Positions 1 through 9,237 of a stretch of 64,000 nucleotides of DNA are shown here, piece after piece. The notes under the pieces were generated by a model, which saw only the letters and a program-made list of their open reading frames with translations, searched no databases and had not been told where the DNA came from. Source of the DNA: Bacteroidales bacterium (GTDB lineage Bacteria > Bacteroidota > Bacteroidia > Bacteroidales > WCHB1-69); contig JAKSMI010000003.1 of NCBI GenBank assembly GCA_024400635.1, forward strand, positions 65,076-129,075. Reading direction: 5' to 3'. Made by a program: the position numbers and the translations under genes. How positions within the stretch are numbered: the stretch's first letter is position 1; each line of letters starts with the position of its first letter.

Positions 1-250
1 TTGAAGAACTTACACTAAGAATTTGCGTAATATAAGTTTCGTTAACTGGGATATCTTGTTCTGTAACAGGAATAAAATAGCGATTACGTTTATCTATACA
101 TCGCTGCGATAGATAAGACTCTGGTTGCTGAACTGAATATGGACTTTCAGCCTTGTCATGTAGATAAACACGATAACAATTGACATTATGCTGCGCGAAA
201 GCAAAATTTAATCCTAACAAAAAAACACCTAACAGAATAATCTTCTTCAT
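1..250 (-). CDS. S8 (subtilisin-like) serine peptidase, N-terminal part only
   Basis: The gene starts at 250 and runs off the left edge of the window, so only 83 residues are visible. It opens with a signal peptide (MKKIILLGVFLLGLNFAFAQ). The mature start has Y-R-V-Y, then SPYS, then a segment reading LSQRCIDKRNRYFIPV, then DIPVNETYI. This arrangement (SQRAxDRR, then D(L/I)PVN.xY(I/V)) is what I know from the N-terminal region of secreted Bacteroidota S8 peptidases, which are often T9SS cargo. The catalytic domain is outside the window, so activity cannot be judged. It follows yggS by 14 nt and is probably the last visible member of the rlmI operon. The family call rests on a short segment. 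Confidence 0.6.
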   Translation of the reverse strand, partial: MKKIILLGVFLLGLNFAFAQHNVNCYRVYLHDKAESPYSVQQPESYLSQRCIDKRNRYFIPVTEQDIPVNETYITQILSVSSS

Positions 251-264
251 AGTAGTTCAATTTA

Positions 265-945
265 TTACAATTTCGCATAATTACGAGCCCCGAAAATGGC
301 GCTTCCCACGCGAATCAGCGTACTGCCTTCTTCAATGGCAATAGGATAATCCTCGCTCATTCCCATCGAAATCTCCTTAAAATCATCTTTAGTAGCAAAA
401 TACTTATCTTTCAATAGATTAAAATATTTTTTCAGCGTTTTGAATTCATTTCTCACCAGTTCTTTGTCATCGGTAAACGTGGCCATGCCCATCACGCCGC
501 AAATGCTGACATTTTTCAGCTGCTGAAATTCTGGATTTTGCAGCATGGCTTCACATTCATTGAAGGCAAAGCCGAATTTGGTCTCTTCAGAAGCAATATG
601 AAACTGAAGCAAACAATTGATGACACGTCCATTTTTTACCGCCAACTTATCCACCTCTTTCAGCAATTCGAAACTGTCAATGCTATGAATCAGTGTCACA
701 AACGGAACGATGTATTTGATTTTGTTGGTCTGCAAATGACCGATGAAATGCCATTGAATATCGGCAGGCAAATGCTCGTGTTTCGTTTTCATTTCCTGAG
801 CCTTGTTCTCACCGAAAATACGCTGGCCCTGGTCATACAGCGTCTGAATATCTTCTTCCGGTTTCGTCTTCGAGACGGCAACCAACTGCACTTTTGATGG
901 CAAATTGTTTTTAATTCTCTGATATTCAACAAGATTCATCATCAA
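265..945 (-). CDS. yggS: YggS/PROSC-family PLP-binding protein
   Basis: A 226-aa protein of the PLP homeostasis family (fold type III, alanine-racemase-like barrel without a C-terminal domain). The PLP-binding lysine is K26 in LVAVSKTKP. Other family signatures are FGENKAQE, the WHFIGHLQTNK segment, SIDS, the GVMGM segment and SMGMSEDYPIAIEEGSTLIRVG near the C-terminus. Length is normal for the family. The protein buffers pyridoxal phosphate in the cytoplasm and has no known catalytic reaction. Three Met codons open the frame (MMMN) and the true start among them cannot be decided. It lies 39 nt after the BatA-like gene and 14 nt before the S8 peptidase gene, so it is likely cotranscribed with them. 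Confidence 0.93.
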   Translation of the reverse strand: MMMNLVEYQRIKNNLPSKVQLVAVSKTKPEEDIQTLYDQGQRIFGENKAQEMKTKHEHLPADIQWHFIGHLQTNKIKYIVPFVTLIHSIDSFELLKEVDKLAVKNGRVINCLLQFHIASEETKFGFAFNECEAMLQNPEFQQLKNVSICGVMGMATFTDDKELVRNEFKTLKKYFNLLKDKYFATKDDFKEISMGMSEDYPIAIEEGSTLIRVGSAIFGARNYAKL

Positions 946-984
946 CTATAATTAAATTATTTTATCTTAAAAATGATATACTTA

Positions 985-3018
985 TCACTTGGCTTTCACA
1001 CGCCAAAAACGCAAAACACAAATTTCCGCGATGACACACGCAATGGCAAGCAGCAAAAAATAGCGCCATAATGGTGTTCCATTGAAATTATCGGCAATAT
1101 GTTTTGACAAGTCTTTGGTCTGGGCGTCCATAATTTGCGCTTGTTCACCAACCAATTCTTCCAAATCTTCCGCATCATAATAATTCAAATCGGATTCATT
1201 ACGGTTTAGATTACAAGCGATAGAAGTCAGTTTCACGTCATCCAAGAAAACATCATAGAAACCCGACTTGGAGATTTGAGAATGGAAATACAGCATTGTT
1301 TCACCGCCAGAGAGACGTTGTTCAGGGATAAAGTCCATAGAGGCATCTTGTGCCCTGACAGTAAATACTTTATCTGCCGAAGTTGCCGTATTGCGAAGCG
1401 TCACATAGTCATCACGACCTATAAGGTGATACAATTGTATCTGTTTGACATTCATAATAGCGGCATTATGCAGTGGGACAAAAAACAAGGCGTTTCGGTG
1501 GGCATCGCCAAAAGCATCATTCATTGCCACTGCCGACAACATCACACGACCCTTTCCGCAAGCATAACTCGACAGGAGGAGACTTCCGTCTTCGAAAGTC
1601 ATCACCTCTTCCATCACGCCATCGCCAGCAGAAATGGGATAATACATCGTTGCCGTGGGCATGTCAAACTGTTGGCGAGTATTACGAATAGCACCACTGA
1701 AATAAACACTCTCCTCATTGATGTGCCCGGCCTTAAGTTGTCGCTGTTCCTTTTCTCCGTAGCGTCCCACCATCAACTGCGCCAATAACGCGTTCACAGA
1801 CTTCACATCCATTTCTTCTGATGGGAAAACCAAGAGCATTCCCCCACCCTCAACATATTTTACGACTTCATATGCCAAGCCCGTCGAAATGGTCTTCAGC
1901 TGATCCAAGACCAGCAAGCCACACTGTGCGAACTGCGAATAATTGACCTGCTTGTCATTCATCTCTTGATAAACGAAAAGCGAATCCATTCCATAAAGCG
2001 CTTTAAGATAGCGATTTGGTGTACTTTGAACTACCAAAACCGAATTATTTTCAGCCACTTCATAAACAAAATACAATTCATCATCAAAAGTGATGGGAGA
2101 ATCATCGATACGGATAACGCCACATTGGATGGCTTCGCCTGTAATGGTATAGTTAAGTTGGTAATCCGCACTGCTTTCGGCTTTAACATCAACAGCGGCA
2201 AGTGCTTTCTGTTCCCCGTTAACATAGAGTTTCACGGGAAGTTTTTCAACATCGGTAGTGCCATAATTATGAATACGCACCGTCAGCGTCACATTTTGTC
2301 CAAGGTTGAAAACAGGAGCCAGAAACCAACAACTGTCAAGGGAGACATTATCGGTGGGTCGCGTTTCAATCGGAATCAGGAAATGATAGGCAGATGTGTC
2401 TGCATCCAATGCTTTCACATCCAGCGCATTTTTCTGAAAATCAGAAATATAATAATTCAAATGATTTGATTTTGTGGAATAGGAAGCCGTATTATTGGCA
2501 AAAGCAACAATTTCGGCCATGCTGCGGCTCTGCGGTGAAACCTGAATATCGTCAAGCAAAGACAAGATTTCGTCCTTATTCAACAAATGCGATTCTTTGG
2601 CGGAAAAATCATGCGTCGTCAGCACGAAGTCATCACCGTATGAAAAAGCGTTAACCACATTTTTTGCGGCTTCGATGGCATCATAGAGCAAATTCCCATC
2701 TTTGGCATTGGCATCCATCGAAAACGAATTATCGACAAAGATGGAAACCACATTTCCATTTTTAGTATCTATTTTATTTTTAGGAAGATACGCTTGTGCA
2801 AAAGCCATTACCAATGCGGCAATAGCAAGCATACGCAATGCCAAGACAATATATTGCTGCAAACGAGATTCCTTTTTTGTCTTCTGGAGCACTTCCTGCA
2901 GCATTTTCACATTGGAAAAATAGACTGTTTTGTATCTTCTAAAATTGAAAAGATGAATAATCAGCGGTATCAATACCGCAGACAATGCAATCAGAAATAG
3001 AGGATTAGCAAATTTCAT
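985..3018 (-). CDS. BatA-domain / von Willebrand factor A membrane protein
   Basis: A 677-aa membrane protein. The N-terminus (FANPLFLIALSAVLIPLIIHLF) is the aerotolerance-regulator BatA N-terminal domain, with a second membrane span near residues 55-75 and a third close to the C-terminus (WRYFLLLAIACVIAEICVL). Between them is a vWA-type domain with a MIDAS-like DNSFS motif (VDNSFSMD), followed by a long periplasmic beta-rich region. Such proteins occur beside MoxR ATPases or alone in Bacteroidota; the role is probably envelope-related but not established. I chose ATG at 3018 rather than an upstream TTG at 3036, because the latter abuts the stop of rlmI and adds only six residues that weaken the conserved start. 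Second gene of the rlmI operon. Confidence 0.85.
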   Translation of the reverse strand: MKFANPLFLIALSAVLIPLIIHLFNFRRYKTVYFSNVKMLQEVLQKTKKESRLQQYIVLALRMLAIAALVMAFAQAYLPKNKIDTKNGNVVSIFVDNSFSMDANAKDGNLLYDAIEAAKNVVNAFSYGDDFVLTTHDFSAKESHLLNKDEILSLLDDIQVSPQSRSMAEIVAFANNTASYSTKSNHLNYYISDFQKNALDVKALDADTSAYHFLIPIETRPTDNVSLDSCWFLAPVFNLGQNVTLTVRIHNYGTTDVEKLPVKLYVNGEQKALAAVDVKAESSADYQLNYTITGEAIQCGVIRIDDSPITFDDELYFVYEVAENNSVLVVQSTPNRYLKALYGMDSLFVYQEMNDKQVNYSQFAQCGLLVLDQLKTISTGLAYEVVKYVEGGGMLLVFPSEEMDVKSVNALLAQLMVGRYGEKEQRQLKAGHINEESVYFSGAIRNTRQQFDMPTATMYYPISAGDGVMEEVMTFEDGSLLLSSYACGKGRVMLSAVAMNDAFGDAHRNALFFVPLHNAAIMNVKQIQLYHLIGRDDYVTLRNTATSADKVFTVRAQDASMDFIPEQRLSGGETMLYFHSQISKSGFYDVFLDDVKLTSIACNLNRNESDLNYYDAEDLEELVGEQAQIMDAQTKDLSKHIADNFNGTPLWRYFLLLAIACVIAEICVLRFWRVKAK

Positions 3019-3036
3019 CAGTATCGTTTTTATCAA

Positions 3037-4227
3037 TTATTCAACATACAAAGCCATGCCTTTGAGATAACTTCCTTCAGGATGAAAAATATTGACAGGA
3101 TGGTCAAGAGCATGCTGCAAAGAACGAACTATGCGGATGTTCTTATGTTCCAGGGCTGCGGCAGAGAAAATGATAGTTTGGAAATCTTCCTTTGAGATGG
3201 CCTGAGAGCACGAGAAAGTAAAAAGAAGTCCGCCAGACTTAAGTTTTTCCATTGCTTTTCGATTGATATTGCGATAGCCTTTGATGCCTTGCTCTTTCAC
3301 CTTGTGGTGTTTGGCAAACGCTGGCGGATCCACCACAATGACATCGTAATAATTGTCGGGCATTTCCTCAATAAAGTCAAAAACGTTGGCAGCAAAGGAT
3401 TTATGGCGTTTAGACACATCGCCAAGCAATGACATGTTTTCGTCGGTTTGTTCGATGGCGCGTTTGGAAATATCAACGGAATGGACCAATTCGGCACCAC
3501 CTCGCAATGCGTAGGCAGAGAAACCGCCGGTATAACAAAACAGATTCAACACCTTCTTGTCCTGACAGAAATCTCCAACCATTTTACGGTTGTCTCGCTG
3601 ATCTATGAAAAAGCCGGTTTTCTGCCCCTGAGGAATATCGATAATGAAGGGAACTCCATTTTCCAAGACGCGAACTTCTTCATCCAACTCACCGAACAGC
3701 AACTCATTGGAAGGAACGAATGCATTCGAATCGGACAAGGTTGTGGCGCTTTTGTTATAGATGGAACACAAACGTTCGCCCAGCAATTCTCTGAAGATTT
3801 GCACAAACATATCTCGCATCAAGTACATACCATACGAATGGAACTGCAGGACTAAGTGACCATTGTACCAATCCGCAATCAGGCCCGGCAGTCCGTCACC
3901 CTCGCCATTGACAAGGCGGAATAAGGTTGTTTCTTTATTATCGAATAGATAGATTGATTTTCGATAATCGACAGCCTGTTGGATACGTTGCTTCCAAAAA
4001 GCAAAATTCGGTTCAACAGGAACAAAACTGAAAATTCTAACGCTGATAGAGCTGGTATGGTAATGTCCGATTGCCAGAAAATTATCGTAAGCATCACAAA
4101 CTTCCACCACTTCGCCTTCTTCTATTCCCTTGTCTTTTCGGGCGATTGCACCTGAGAACACCCAGGGATGGAAACGCTGCAATGACTTTTCCTTACCCTT
4201 TTGTATGACGATTTTTTTCATAATCAA
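3037..4227 (-). CDS. rlmI: Class I SAM-dependent rRNA methyltransferase (RlmI-like)
   Basis: A 396-aa cytosolic enzyme predicted to methylate C5 of a 23S rRNA cytosine (C1962 in E. coli). An N-terminal PUA domain (about 1-75; HPWVFSGAI) is followed by a linker with GLPGLIADWY and a Rossmann methyltransferase domain. Visible motifs are QKTGFFIDQRDNR, VLNLFCYTGGFSAYAL (SAM-binding motif I) and VVDPPAFAKH (catalytic region, PPAF type). The length matches the RlmI/RlmO family. A Bacteroidota -7 box lies upstream at 4246-4254, so this is probably the first gene of the operon running down to the left edge. MIMKK offers two possible starts, 4227 or 4221. Confidence 0.92.
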   Translation of the reverse strand: MIMKKIVIQKGKEKSLQRFHPWVFSGAIARKDKGIEEGEVVEVCDAYDNFLAIGHYHTSSISVRIFSFVPVEPNFAFWKQRIQQAVDYRKSIYLFDNKETTLFRLVNGEGDGLPGLIADWYNGHLVLQFHSYGMYLMRDMFVQIFRELLGERLCSIYNKSATTLSDSNAFVPSNELLFGELDEEVRVLENGVPFIIDIPQGQKTGFFIDQRDNRKMVGDFCQDKKVLNLFCYTGGFSAYALRGGAELVHSVDISKRAIEQTDENMSLLGDVSKRHKSFAANVFDFIEEMPDNYYDVIVVDPPAFAKHHKVKEQGIKGYRNINRKAMEKLKSGGLLFTFSCSQAISKEDFQTIIFSAAALEHKNIRIVRSLQHALDHPVNIFHPEGSYLKGMALYVE

Positions 4228-4245
4228 TTTAATCTAAAGCAAATT

Positions 4246-4254
4246 GCAAACTTA
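4246..4254 (-). promoter_or_regulatory. Bacteroidota -7 box for the rlmI operon
   Basis: Read on the minus strand the sequence is TAAGTTTGC, which fits the TAnnTTTGC consensus of the Bacteroidota primary sigma factor. It sits about 19 nt upstream of the rlmI start. No convincing -33 element was recognised. Confidence 0.6.
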
Positions 4255-4334
4255 CATAAAATTCTTGAATTATACACCAGAGAACAAAGAATGTTTTAAG
4301 AACCGCAGCGAGTGGAAATTCAAGAAAAAAATTG

Positions 4335-4343
4335 TATTTTTGC
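4335..4343 (+). promoter_or_regulatory. Bacteroidota -7 box for the nucleoside phosphorylase gene
   Basis: TATTTTTGC on the plus strand matches TAnnTTTGC. It lies 63 nt before the ATG at 4406 and is divergent from the rlmI promoter 80 bp away. The intervening space is large enough for both promoters to work independently. Confidence 0.6.
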
Positions 4344-4405
4344 AAAATAACATTACTGCAAGATACCAGCAGTCCACAATAACATCAACATAAACACACT
4401 TAATC

Positions 4406-5266
4406 ATGAAAATACCAGCTTCTGAATTACCCAAACAGGCTTCTGGTGCCATCTATCACTTGAATCTATTTCCCGAAGACATTGCCGACAACATCATCCT
4501 CGTAGGCGATCCTGGCCGCGTGCCAATGGTTTCCTCTCATTTTGACACCATCGACGTCAAAAAGAGCAACCGAGAGCTTTTCACCCACACCGGCACCAAA
4601 AACGGCAAACGCATCAGCGTCATATCGACAGGCATGGGCACCGACAATATCGAAATCGTCGTCACGGAACTTGATGCCCTTGTCAATGTTGACCTGCCTA
4701 CAATGACCATCAAAGAACAACATCACACATTGAATCTTGTCCGCATCGGCACTTCTGGTTCCCTACAAAAAGACATATCACCCAACACGATTCTCGCATC
4801 AAAATTCGGTTTTGGTCTGGATGGTCTTCTTCAATTCTATGAAAATCAAGATGACAATTATGAAGAAGTTGTAAAAGCATTCGTTGATGACACTGGTTGG
4901 AACGAGCGTCTGCCCTACCCTTACTGCGTTCCTTGTTCAGAAGAATTATTTCAGCGCATTGCTTATGATATGACACCAGGGATAACGTGCACTGCCCCTG
5001 GATTTTTCGCTCCACAAAACCGCGAAATTCGTGCCAAAATCAAATATCCGGAACTTAAGCATAAAATCGAAGAATTCAATTATAATGGCATACGCCTCAC
5101 CAATATGGAAATGGAATGTTCCGCCCTTTACGGCCTATCTAAATTATTGGGGCACAATGCCTTGACCTGTTGCTTACTCATCGCCAACCGAGTAACAGGA
5201 GCCTATCTTGACGAATATCACGACCAGATGGACGATATGGTTGAGAAAGTTGTAAGCAGAATATAA
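4406..5266 (+). CDS. Uridine phosphorylase-like nucleoside phosphorylase
   Basis: A 286-aa member of the PNP/UDP family (NP-I fold). It cleaves nucleosides with phosphate to give the base and (deoxy)ribose-1-phosphate in salvage. Visible motifs are the phosphate-binding VGDPGRVPMV near residues 36-45, ISTGMGTDNIEIV (the SxGxG motif), RIGTSGSLQ, and the C-terminal NMEMECSALYGLSKLLGH segment with the Met-Glu-x-Glu ribose-binding residues. The combination and length agree with uridine phosphorylase-like enzymes of Bacteroidota, but the base specificity cannot be read from the sequence, so no symbol is given. It is followed 18 nt later by the MATE gene on the same strand, which suggests cotranscription. 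Confidence 0.85.
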   Translation: MKIPASELPKQASGAIYHLNLFPEDIADNIILVGDPGRVPMVSSHFDTIDVKKSNRELFTHTGTKNGKRISVISTGMGTDNIEIVVTELDALVNVDLPTMTIKEQHHTLNLVRIGTSGSLQKDISPNTILASKFGFGLDGLLQFYENQDDNYEEVVKAFVDDTGWNERLPYPYCVPCSEELFQRIAYDMTPGITCTAPGFFAPQNREIRAKIKYPELKHKIEEFNYNGIRLTNMEMECSALYGLSKLLGHNALTCCLLIANRVTGAYLDEYHDQMDDMVEKVVSRI

Positions 5267-5284
5267 TCGTCGCATTCAAGAAGG

Positions 5285-6631
5285 ATGAATTCCCACAACC
5301 AGGCTTTAGAGAATTTACCCATCAAGCAACTGTTTTGGCAGTATGCACTACCCGCTATTGCCGCTGCCACAGCCACGCCCATTTACAATATCATCGACCG
5401 GATTTTCATCGGCCAGGGGGTTGGACCATTAGCCATTTCCGGGTTGGCGCTTTGCTTCCCGATTATGAACTTAGGAACCGCATTAGGCACTTTGGTCGGG
5501 GCTGGCTCAGCCGCCATCATCTCAATTCGAATGGGTGAAAAGAAGCAGCAGGAAGCCATCCAGACCCTTGGCAATGCACTAATCCTCAACCTACTGATAG
5601 GTCTAACTTTTTCAATACTTTCTTTAATTTTCCTCAACCCCATCCTTAGACTTTTCGGTGCCAGTGACGCCACTTTGCCTTTCGCCCACGACTTCATGTC
5701 CATTTTACTGATAGGGAATGTGGTAACCCATCTTTTCTTTGGTCTCAATAGCATCATACGCGCCTCTGGATACCCCACAAAAGCAATGTTGTCGCTATTC
5801 ATCACCATCGGTGTCAACCTGATGCTGGCACCGCTTTTCATCTTTGGTTTTCATTGGGGCATCAAGGGAGCCGCCACTGCCACCGTCATTGCACAATGTG
5901 CTGGTTTAGTGTGGGTCGTCCTGCATTTTTGCAGTCATAAGCCCTACGTTCATTTTTGCAAAAGCGGTTTTCGTCTTTCTGGAAGAATCATCAAGAACAT
6001 TTTTTCCATCGGCATAGCCCCCTTCATTATCCATTGCTGTGCCTGTATAGTTGCCATCATTATGAACTGGCAATTAGGAAAATACGGAGGCGATTTAGTC
6101 ATTGGCTCATTCGGCATCATCAACGCCATTGGCAGCGTACTAATCATGTTTATGTTGGGGCTCGCACAAGCGATGCAGCCCATTGTCGGCTACAATTGGG
6201 GGGCAGGATTACACGACCGCGTGAACAAGACCTTTCGTCTGACAATACTTTGTGCCACCATCGTTGGCACCGTTGGTTTTCTGGTTGCGGAACTCATGCC
6301 CAACCTTATCACCCGCTGCTTCACCAACGACGCCGAACTTATCAAGCTAACAACCTTTGGATTAAGAATATACGTACTATGTATGCCCTTAGTCGGATTC
6401 CAAGTGGTGACATCCAACTTTTTCCAATCCATTGGCAATGCCAAAATATCCATCATCTTATCATTGAGTCGCCAGGTATTGTGTCTGATACCATTTTTGC
6501 TCACATTGCCATTGCTGTGGAAATTGAATGGCGTCTGGATTTCGGTTCCTGCCGCCGACTTTGCATCTGCAATTTTCACTGCGATAGTACTCGTGGTTTA
6601 CAAGATGAAAAATGAGAATTGGGCAAGTTAG
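5285..6631 (+). CDS. MATE family efflux transporter
   Basis: A 448-aa inner-membrane protein with about 12 hydrophobic spans arranged as two homologous halves. Family signatures include LFWQYALPAIAAATATPIYNIIDRIFIGQG at the start (read in pieces), then NLGTALGTLVGAGSAA, and in the second half GLAQAMQPIVGYNWGAG, the typical MATE loop. It should be a cation-coupled multidrug exporter; substrate and coupling ion are unknown. The length is standard for the family. The gene lies 18 nt behind the nucleoside phosphorylase gene and converges with the GH97 gene. No terminator hairpin was seen between them. Confidence 0.92.
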   Translation: MNSHNQALENLPIKQLFWQYALPAIAAATATPIYNIIDRIFIGQGVGPLAISGLALCFPIMNLGTALGTLVGAGSAAIISIRMGEKKQQEAIQTLGNALILNLLIGLTFSILSLIFLNPILRLFGASDATLPFAHDFMSILLIGNVVTHLFFGLNSIIRASGYPTKAMLSLFITIGVNLMLAPLFIFGFHWGIKGAATATVIAQCAGLVWVVLHFCSHKPYVHFCKSGFRLSGRIIKNIFSIGIAPFIIHCCACIVAIIMNWQLGKYGGDLVIGSFGIINAIGSVLIMFMLGLAQAMQPIVGYNWGAGLHDRVNKTFRLTILCATIVGTVGFLVAELMPNLITRCFTNDAELIKLTTFGLRIYVLCMPLVGFQVVTSNFFQSIGNAKISIILSLSRQVLCLIPFLLTLPLLWKLNGVWISVPAADFASAIFTAIVLVVYKMKNENWAS

Positions 6632-6675
6632 CTACCATAACGTAGAACTTTCTCGCATCATAATAGACGGTTCAA

Positions 6676-6783
6676 TCAGAATTTTTTCAGCTTTTCCCTG
6701 TCGATAGGTTCGACGGTGAATACGTCGTCGCTGACGTGGATGAGGATGATGCCTTTCTCGCGGGCGTAGTTTTAGCGGAACGT
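6676..6783 (-). pseudogene. Remnant of an unrecognised coding sequence
   Basis: On the minus strand this short stretch reads as a smooth C-terminal tail: NYAREKGIILIHVSDDVF, then TVEPIDREKLKKF and a TGA stop. An in-frame TAA sits just upstream of the NYARE residue and no start codon is available. It therefore looks like the last 30 or so codons of a decayed gene. Codon use is coding-like. I do not recognise the family. It lies directly behind the stop of the GH97 gene, in the 153-bp gap between the two convergent genes. Confidence 0.35.
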
Positions 6784-6784
6784 C

Positions 6785-8938
6785 TTAATAATCATAAATC
6801 AACGAAATCGCACACCCGCCGCCAGGGGCAAGCCAAACATCTTCAAGGACATCCTTATTAGTCACCACACGCTTTGTAATAACGTACGTTGTCGGATTTG
6901 TCTCCCAATGCGTTGAGGGAGCGTCAGCATAGATGGTTGCCACATATTTTTTCCCTTTTGGCAGGAATTTTAACGGAATATCGACGACTCGGGATTCCTC
7001 GTTGGTGCTCACGCCAATAAAAAAGTCGTTTTTAGCTTGCCGTAAAATGCCCACATATTCCCCAATTTCGCCGAACAGCGCCCTACTCCAGTCACAGTCG
7101 GGATTGAAATCGCGGAAAAATTGAAAGCAAGGATGATTTTCGTAATGCTCTATCATGTCGGAAGCCATCTGCAAGGGAGAATAAAGAATGACCCAGTTGG
7201 CCAGTTGCTTACCAATGGTGGTGTGCACGCGGCTGTTGCCCTTATCGTTGTCGTTCCATTTTTGATGCGTTGGCAAGTCTTTTGTCTTTTCGAAAAGAAT
7301 ATCAAAAGTGCCTGGGGTATAATCCAGTGGGCCAGCCAGCATTCGCGTAAACGGCAGGATTTCGTGATGCGATGGCGGATTTCCATCACTCCATGCATTC
7401 CATTCCATGCCGCGAACACCTTCACGCGTCATCATATTCGGGTAGGTACGGCGCTCTCCTGTCGGCTTGATGGGCTCATGGACATCCAGCATCACTTGGT
7501 GCGCCGCCGCCACTTCCACCACATGATTGTAGTGTCGCACATTGAACTGTCCGTGATGGCTATGTCCATCGGGCAATCCCCCGGCATAACCTGTTTTCAC
7601 GCAATGGATTCCTTGATTTTCGAGCCACAGATACGTATGCTCCAGCTGACGCTCATAATTATAAATATTGCCACCTGTTTCATGATGACTAATAATGGCC
7701 ACGCCCTTGCTTTTCGCATAGCGGACGATGGAATCCATATCAAAATCGGCATAGGGCTTGGTAAAATCGAAATTCTGGCGACCACCCCAGGTTTCCCAAC
7801 CTTCATTCCAGCCTTCAAACAGCACCGCGTCAATGTTATTGTCCGCGGCAAAATCGATGTAACGGATAGCGTTGGCTGTGGTGGCACCGTGCCGCTCGTC
7901 CATGGTCCAAGACTGGATGCCGAGGTGCATACCCCACCAAATGCCGATGTACTTCATCGGACGAATCCAACTGAGATCACCTTGCAATCGACAGGGTTCA
8001 TTGAGGTTCAGAATCAGGTTGGAATTAATCAAATCAACAGCTTTTCGGCCAATTTGAATGGTGCGCCACGGCGTGCAAAAATAATGGTCTTTCGTAGAGT
8101 CCGCAGCGGAGAAATGGTTTCCAGAAGCATCATATACAAACTGTTCACGGGTGCAATAAGCCTTGATGCCATTAGGCCAGGAGGCCAATTCTGAACGAAG
8201 GCAAAGCGAGTCAACACGTTTCAAAGTCATCTCAGGGAAATCGGCGAGCGCCGCTTCGTGAATACTGCCATAAAGTCCAGGTGCCGTGCAAAATGTCATT
8301 GGCGTATTCACGTGCGTGAGCGATGACAAAGGTGCTTTGGCGTATAGATACTCGTAGGAATTGTAATCGGCGGGGATGGACCAGGTGGTAGCCTCCGTAG
8401 CAAAGTTGAATTCCGTTAATTCATCTGTAATTATCAGACTGTCAATATTATTCATCGTCAGACAACGATTTTCTCCCAAAGCATATCGAATACCAATGCC
8501 GTCATTGAAAATGCGGAAGGTGATATACAAATCATTGCGCAAATGCTTGGGTGTTCGGCTCAGTACCACAGTCATCTCATTGTGATGATCATGAATCACT
8601 TTATTTTCGCCCCAGGGTTGTTCCCAGACATACGGTTTCTTATATTTCTTTTCTGTAAAAAACTCTTTGAAAGCATCTTTGAAACGTGGACTCCCTTCCA
8701 TTTCCAGTCCGAGTCTTGATTTACGTATAAACTCTTGGCCATCAACAATCACCGAATAACAAGGTGTCTCGTTTTCAAGTTGGAAACTAACGATAATTTT
8801 ACCGTCGGGAGATTCGATGACATTATCAAGGTGTTGATGTACTTCTGCAGGCATTTTGTGCCGTCCCTTGGCATTATTTTGTGCAAAAGAAGTGGACAAC
8901 AGGAAAAGGGATAACAATAATAAATAAAAAGTTCTCAT
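6785..8938 (-). CDS. Glycoside hydrolase family 97 (SusB-like alpha-glucosidase)
   Basis: A 717-aa secreted enzyme. A signal peptide (MRTFYLLLLSLFLLSTSFAQ) precedes the N-terminal beta-super-sandwich, a (beta/alpha)8 barrel with GWNEGWETWGG, and a C-terminal beta domain. Three glutamates are placed as in inverting GH97 enzymes: E420 in HHETGG, E488 in DVHEPIKP and E512 in REGVRGMEWNAW. The E488-E512 spacing (24) equals that of the catalytic base and acid recalled for Bacteroides SusB. It should release glucose from alpha-glucans in the periplasm. ATG at 8938 is preferred over 8953, because the -7 box at 8957-8965 would put transcription start at or below 8953. No SusC/SusD pair is nearby, so it is not in a polysaccharide utilisation locus here. 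Confidence 0.93.
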   Translation of the reverse strand: MRTFYLLLLSLFLLSTSFAQNNAKGRHKMPAEVHQHLDNVIESPDGKIIVSFQLENETPCYSVIVDGQEFIRKSRLGLEMEGSPRFKDAFKEFFTEKKYKKPYVWEQPWGENKVIHDHHNEMTVVLSRTPKHLRNDLYITFRIFNDGIGIRYALGENRCLTMNNIDSLIITDELTEFNFATEATTWSIPADYNSYEYLYAKAPLSSLTHVNTPMTFCTAPGLYGSIHEAALADFPEMTLKRVDSLCLRSELASWPNGIKAYCTREQFVYDASGNHFSAADSTKDHYFCTPWRTIQIGRKAVDLINSNLILNLNEPCRLQGDLSWIRPMKYIGIWWGMHLGIQSWTMDERHGATTANAIRYIDFAADNNIDAVLFEGWNEGWETWGGRQNFDFTKPYADFDMDSIVRYAKSKGVAIISHHETGGNIYNYERQLEHTYLWLENQGIHCVKTGYAGGLPDGHSHHGQFNVRHYNHVVEVAAAHQVMLDVHEPIKPTGERRTYPNMMTREGVRGMEWNAWSDGNPPSHHEILPFTRMLAGPLDYTPGTFDILFEKTKDLPTHQKWNDNDKGNSRVHTTIGKQLANWVILYSPLQMASDMIEHYENHPCFQFFRDFNPDCDWSRALFGEIGEYVGILRQAKNDFFIGVSTNEESRVVDIPLKFLPKGKKYVATIYADAPSTHWETNPTTYVITKRVVTNKDVLEDVWLAPGGGCAISLIYDY

Positions 8939-8956
8939 CTTTGTGTAAATCATGCG

Positions 8957-8965
8957 GCAAAGATA
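8957..8965 (-). promoter_or_regulatory. Bacteroidota -7 box for the GH97 gene
   Basis: The minus strand reads TATCTTTGC, a perfect TAnnTTTGC. It is only 18 nt from the preferred ATG at 8938, so the transcript would have a very short leader. This decides against the upstream in-frame ATG at 8953. Confidence 0.65.
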
Positions 8966-9000
8966 AAGAATTTTCTTCCATTAAAAATTAAGTTATGAAC

Positions 9001-9237
9001 CAATAGCGTCCTAAATATTTTTTTTGAAAGATAAGGGCAAAGGCCGGGAATTTTTTCCGACCTTTGCGGTGAGAAAAAAAAACCTTATCTTTATGGCGGC
9101 AAATATAACACTTTTTGCGCAAGCAATAGCGACTCTCCCGAAAAAAAACAATCAAGAGCATCATAAACAAGTGCAACTCCGACATGCTGCTGCCGCATTA
9201 CGTCCTTATCACGGACGGGAAGAGGGGGGACAACACG
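9001..9237 (+). mobile_element. Truncated left end of the IS4-family element
   Basis: This 237-bp stretch is nearly identical to the left end of the element at 25697-26649, starting at the same terminal CAATAGCGTCCTAAATA and including the hairpin leader and the first ~50 codons of the transposase. Identity stops abruptly after CAACACG at 9237. It carries one extra A in the poly-A run near 9141, which frameshifts the transposase. It also contains the same internal deletion junction as the larger copy (NKCNSD joined to MLLPHYV). It is a dead stub with no right end. Confidence 0.85.

Noticed and set aside
7121..8194. 357-codon open frame on the plus strand
   Set aside because: It lies fully inside the GH97 gene, whose catalytic motifs and signal peptide are clear. 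Composition is typical of an antisense shadow.
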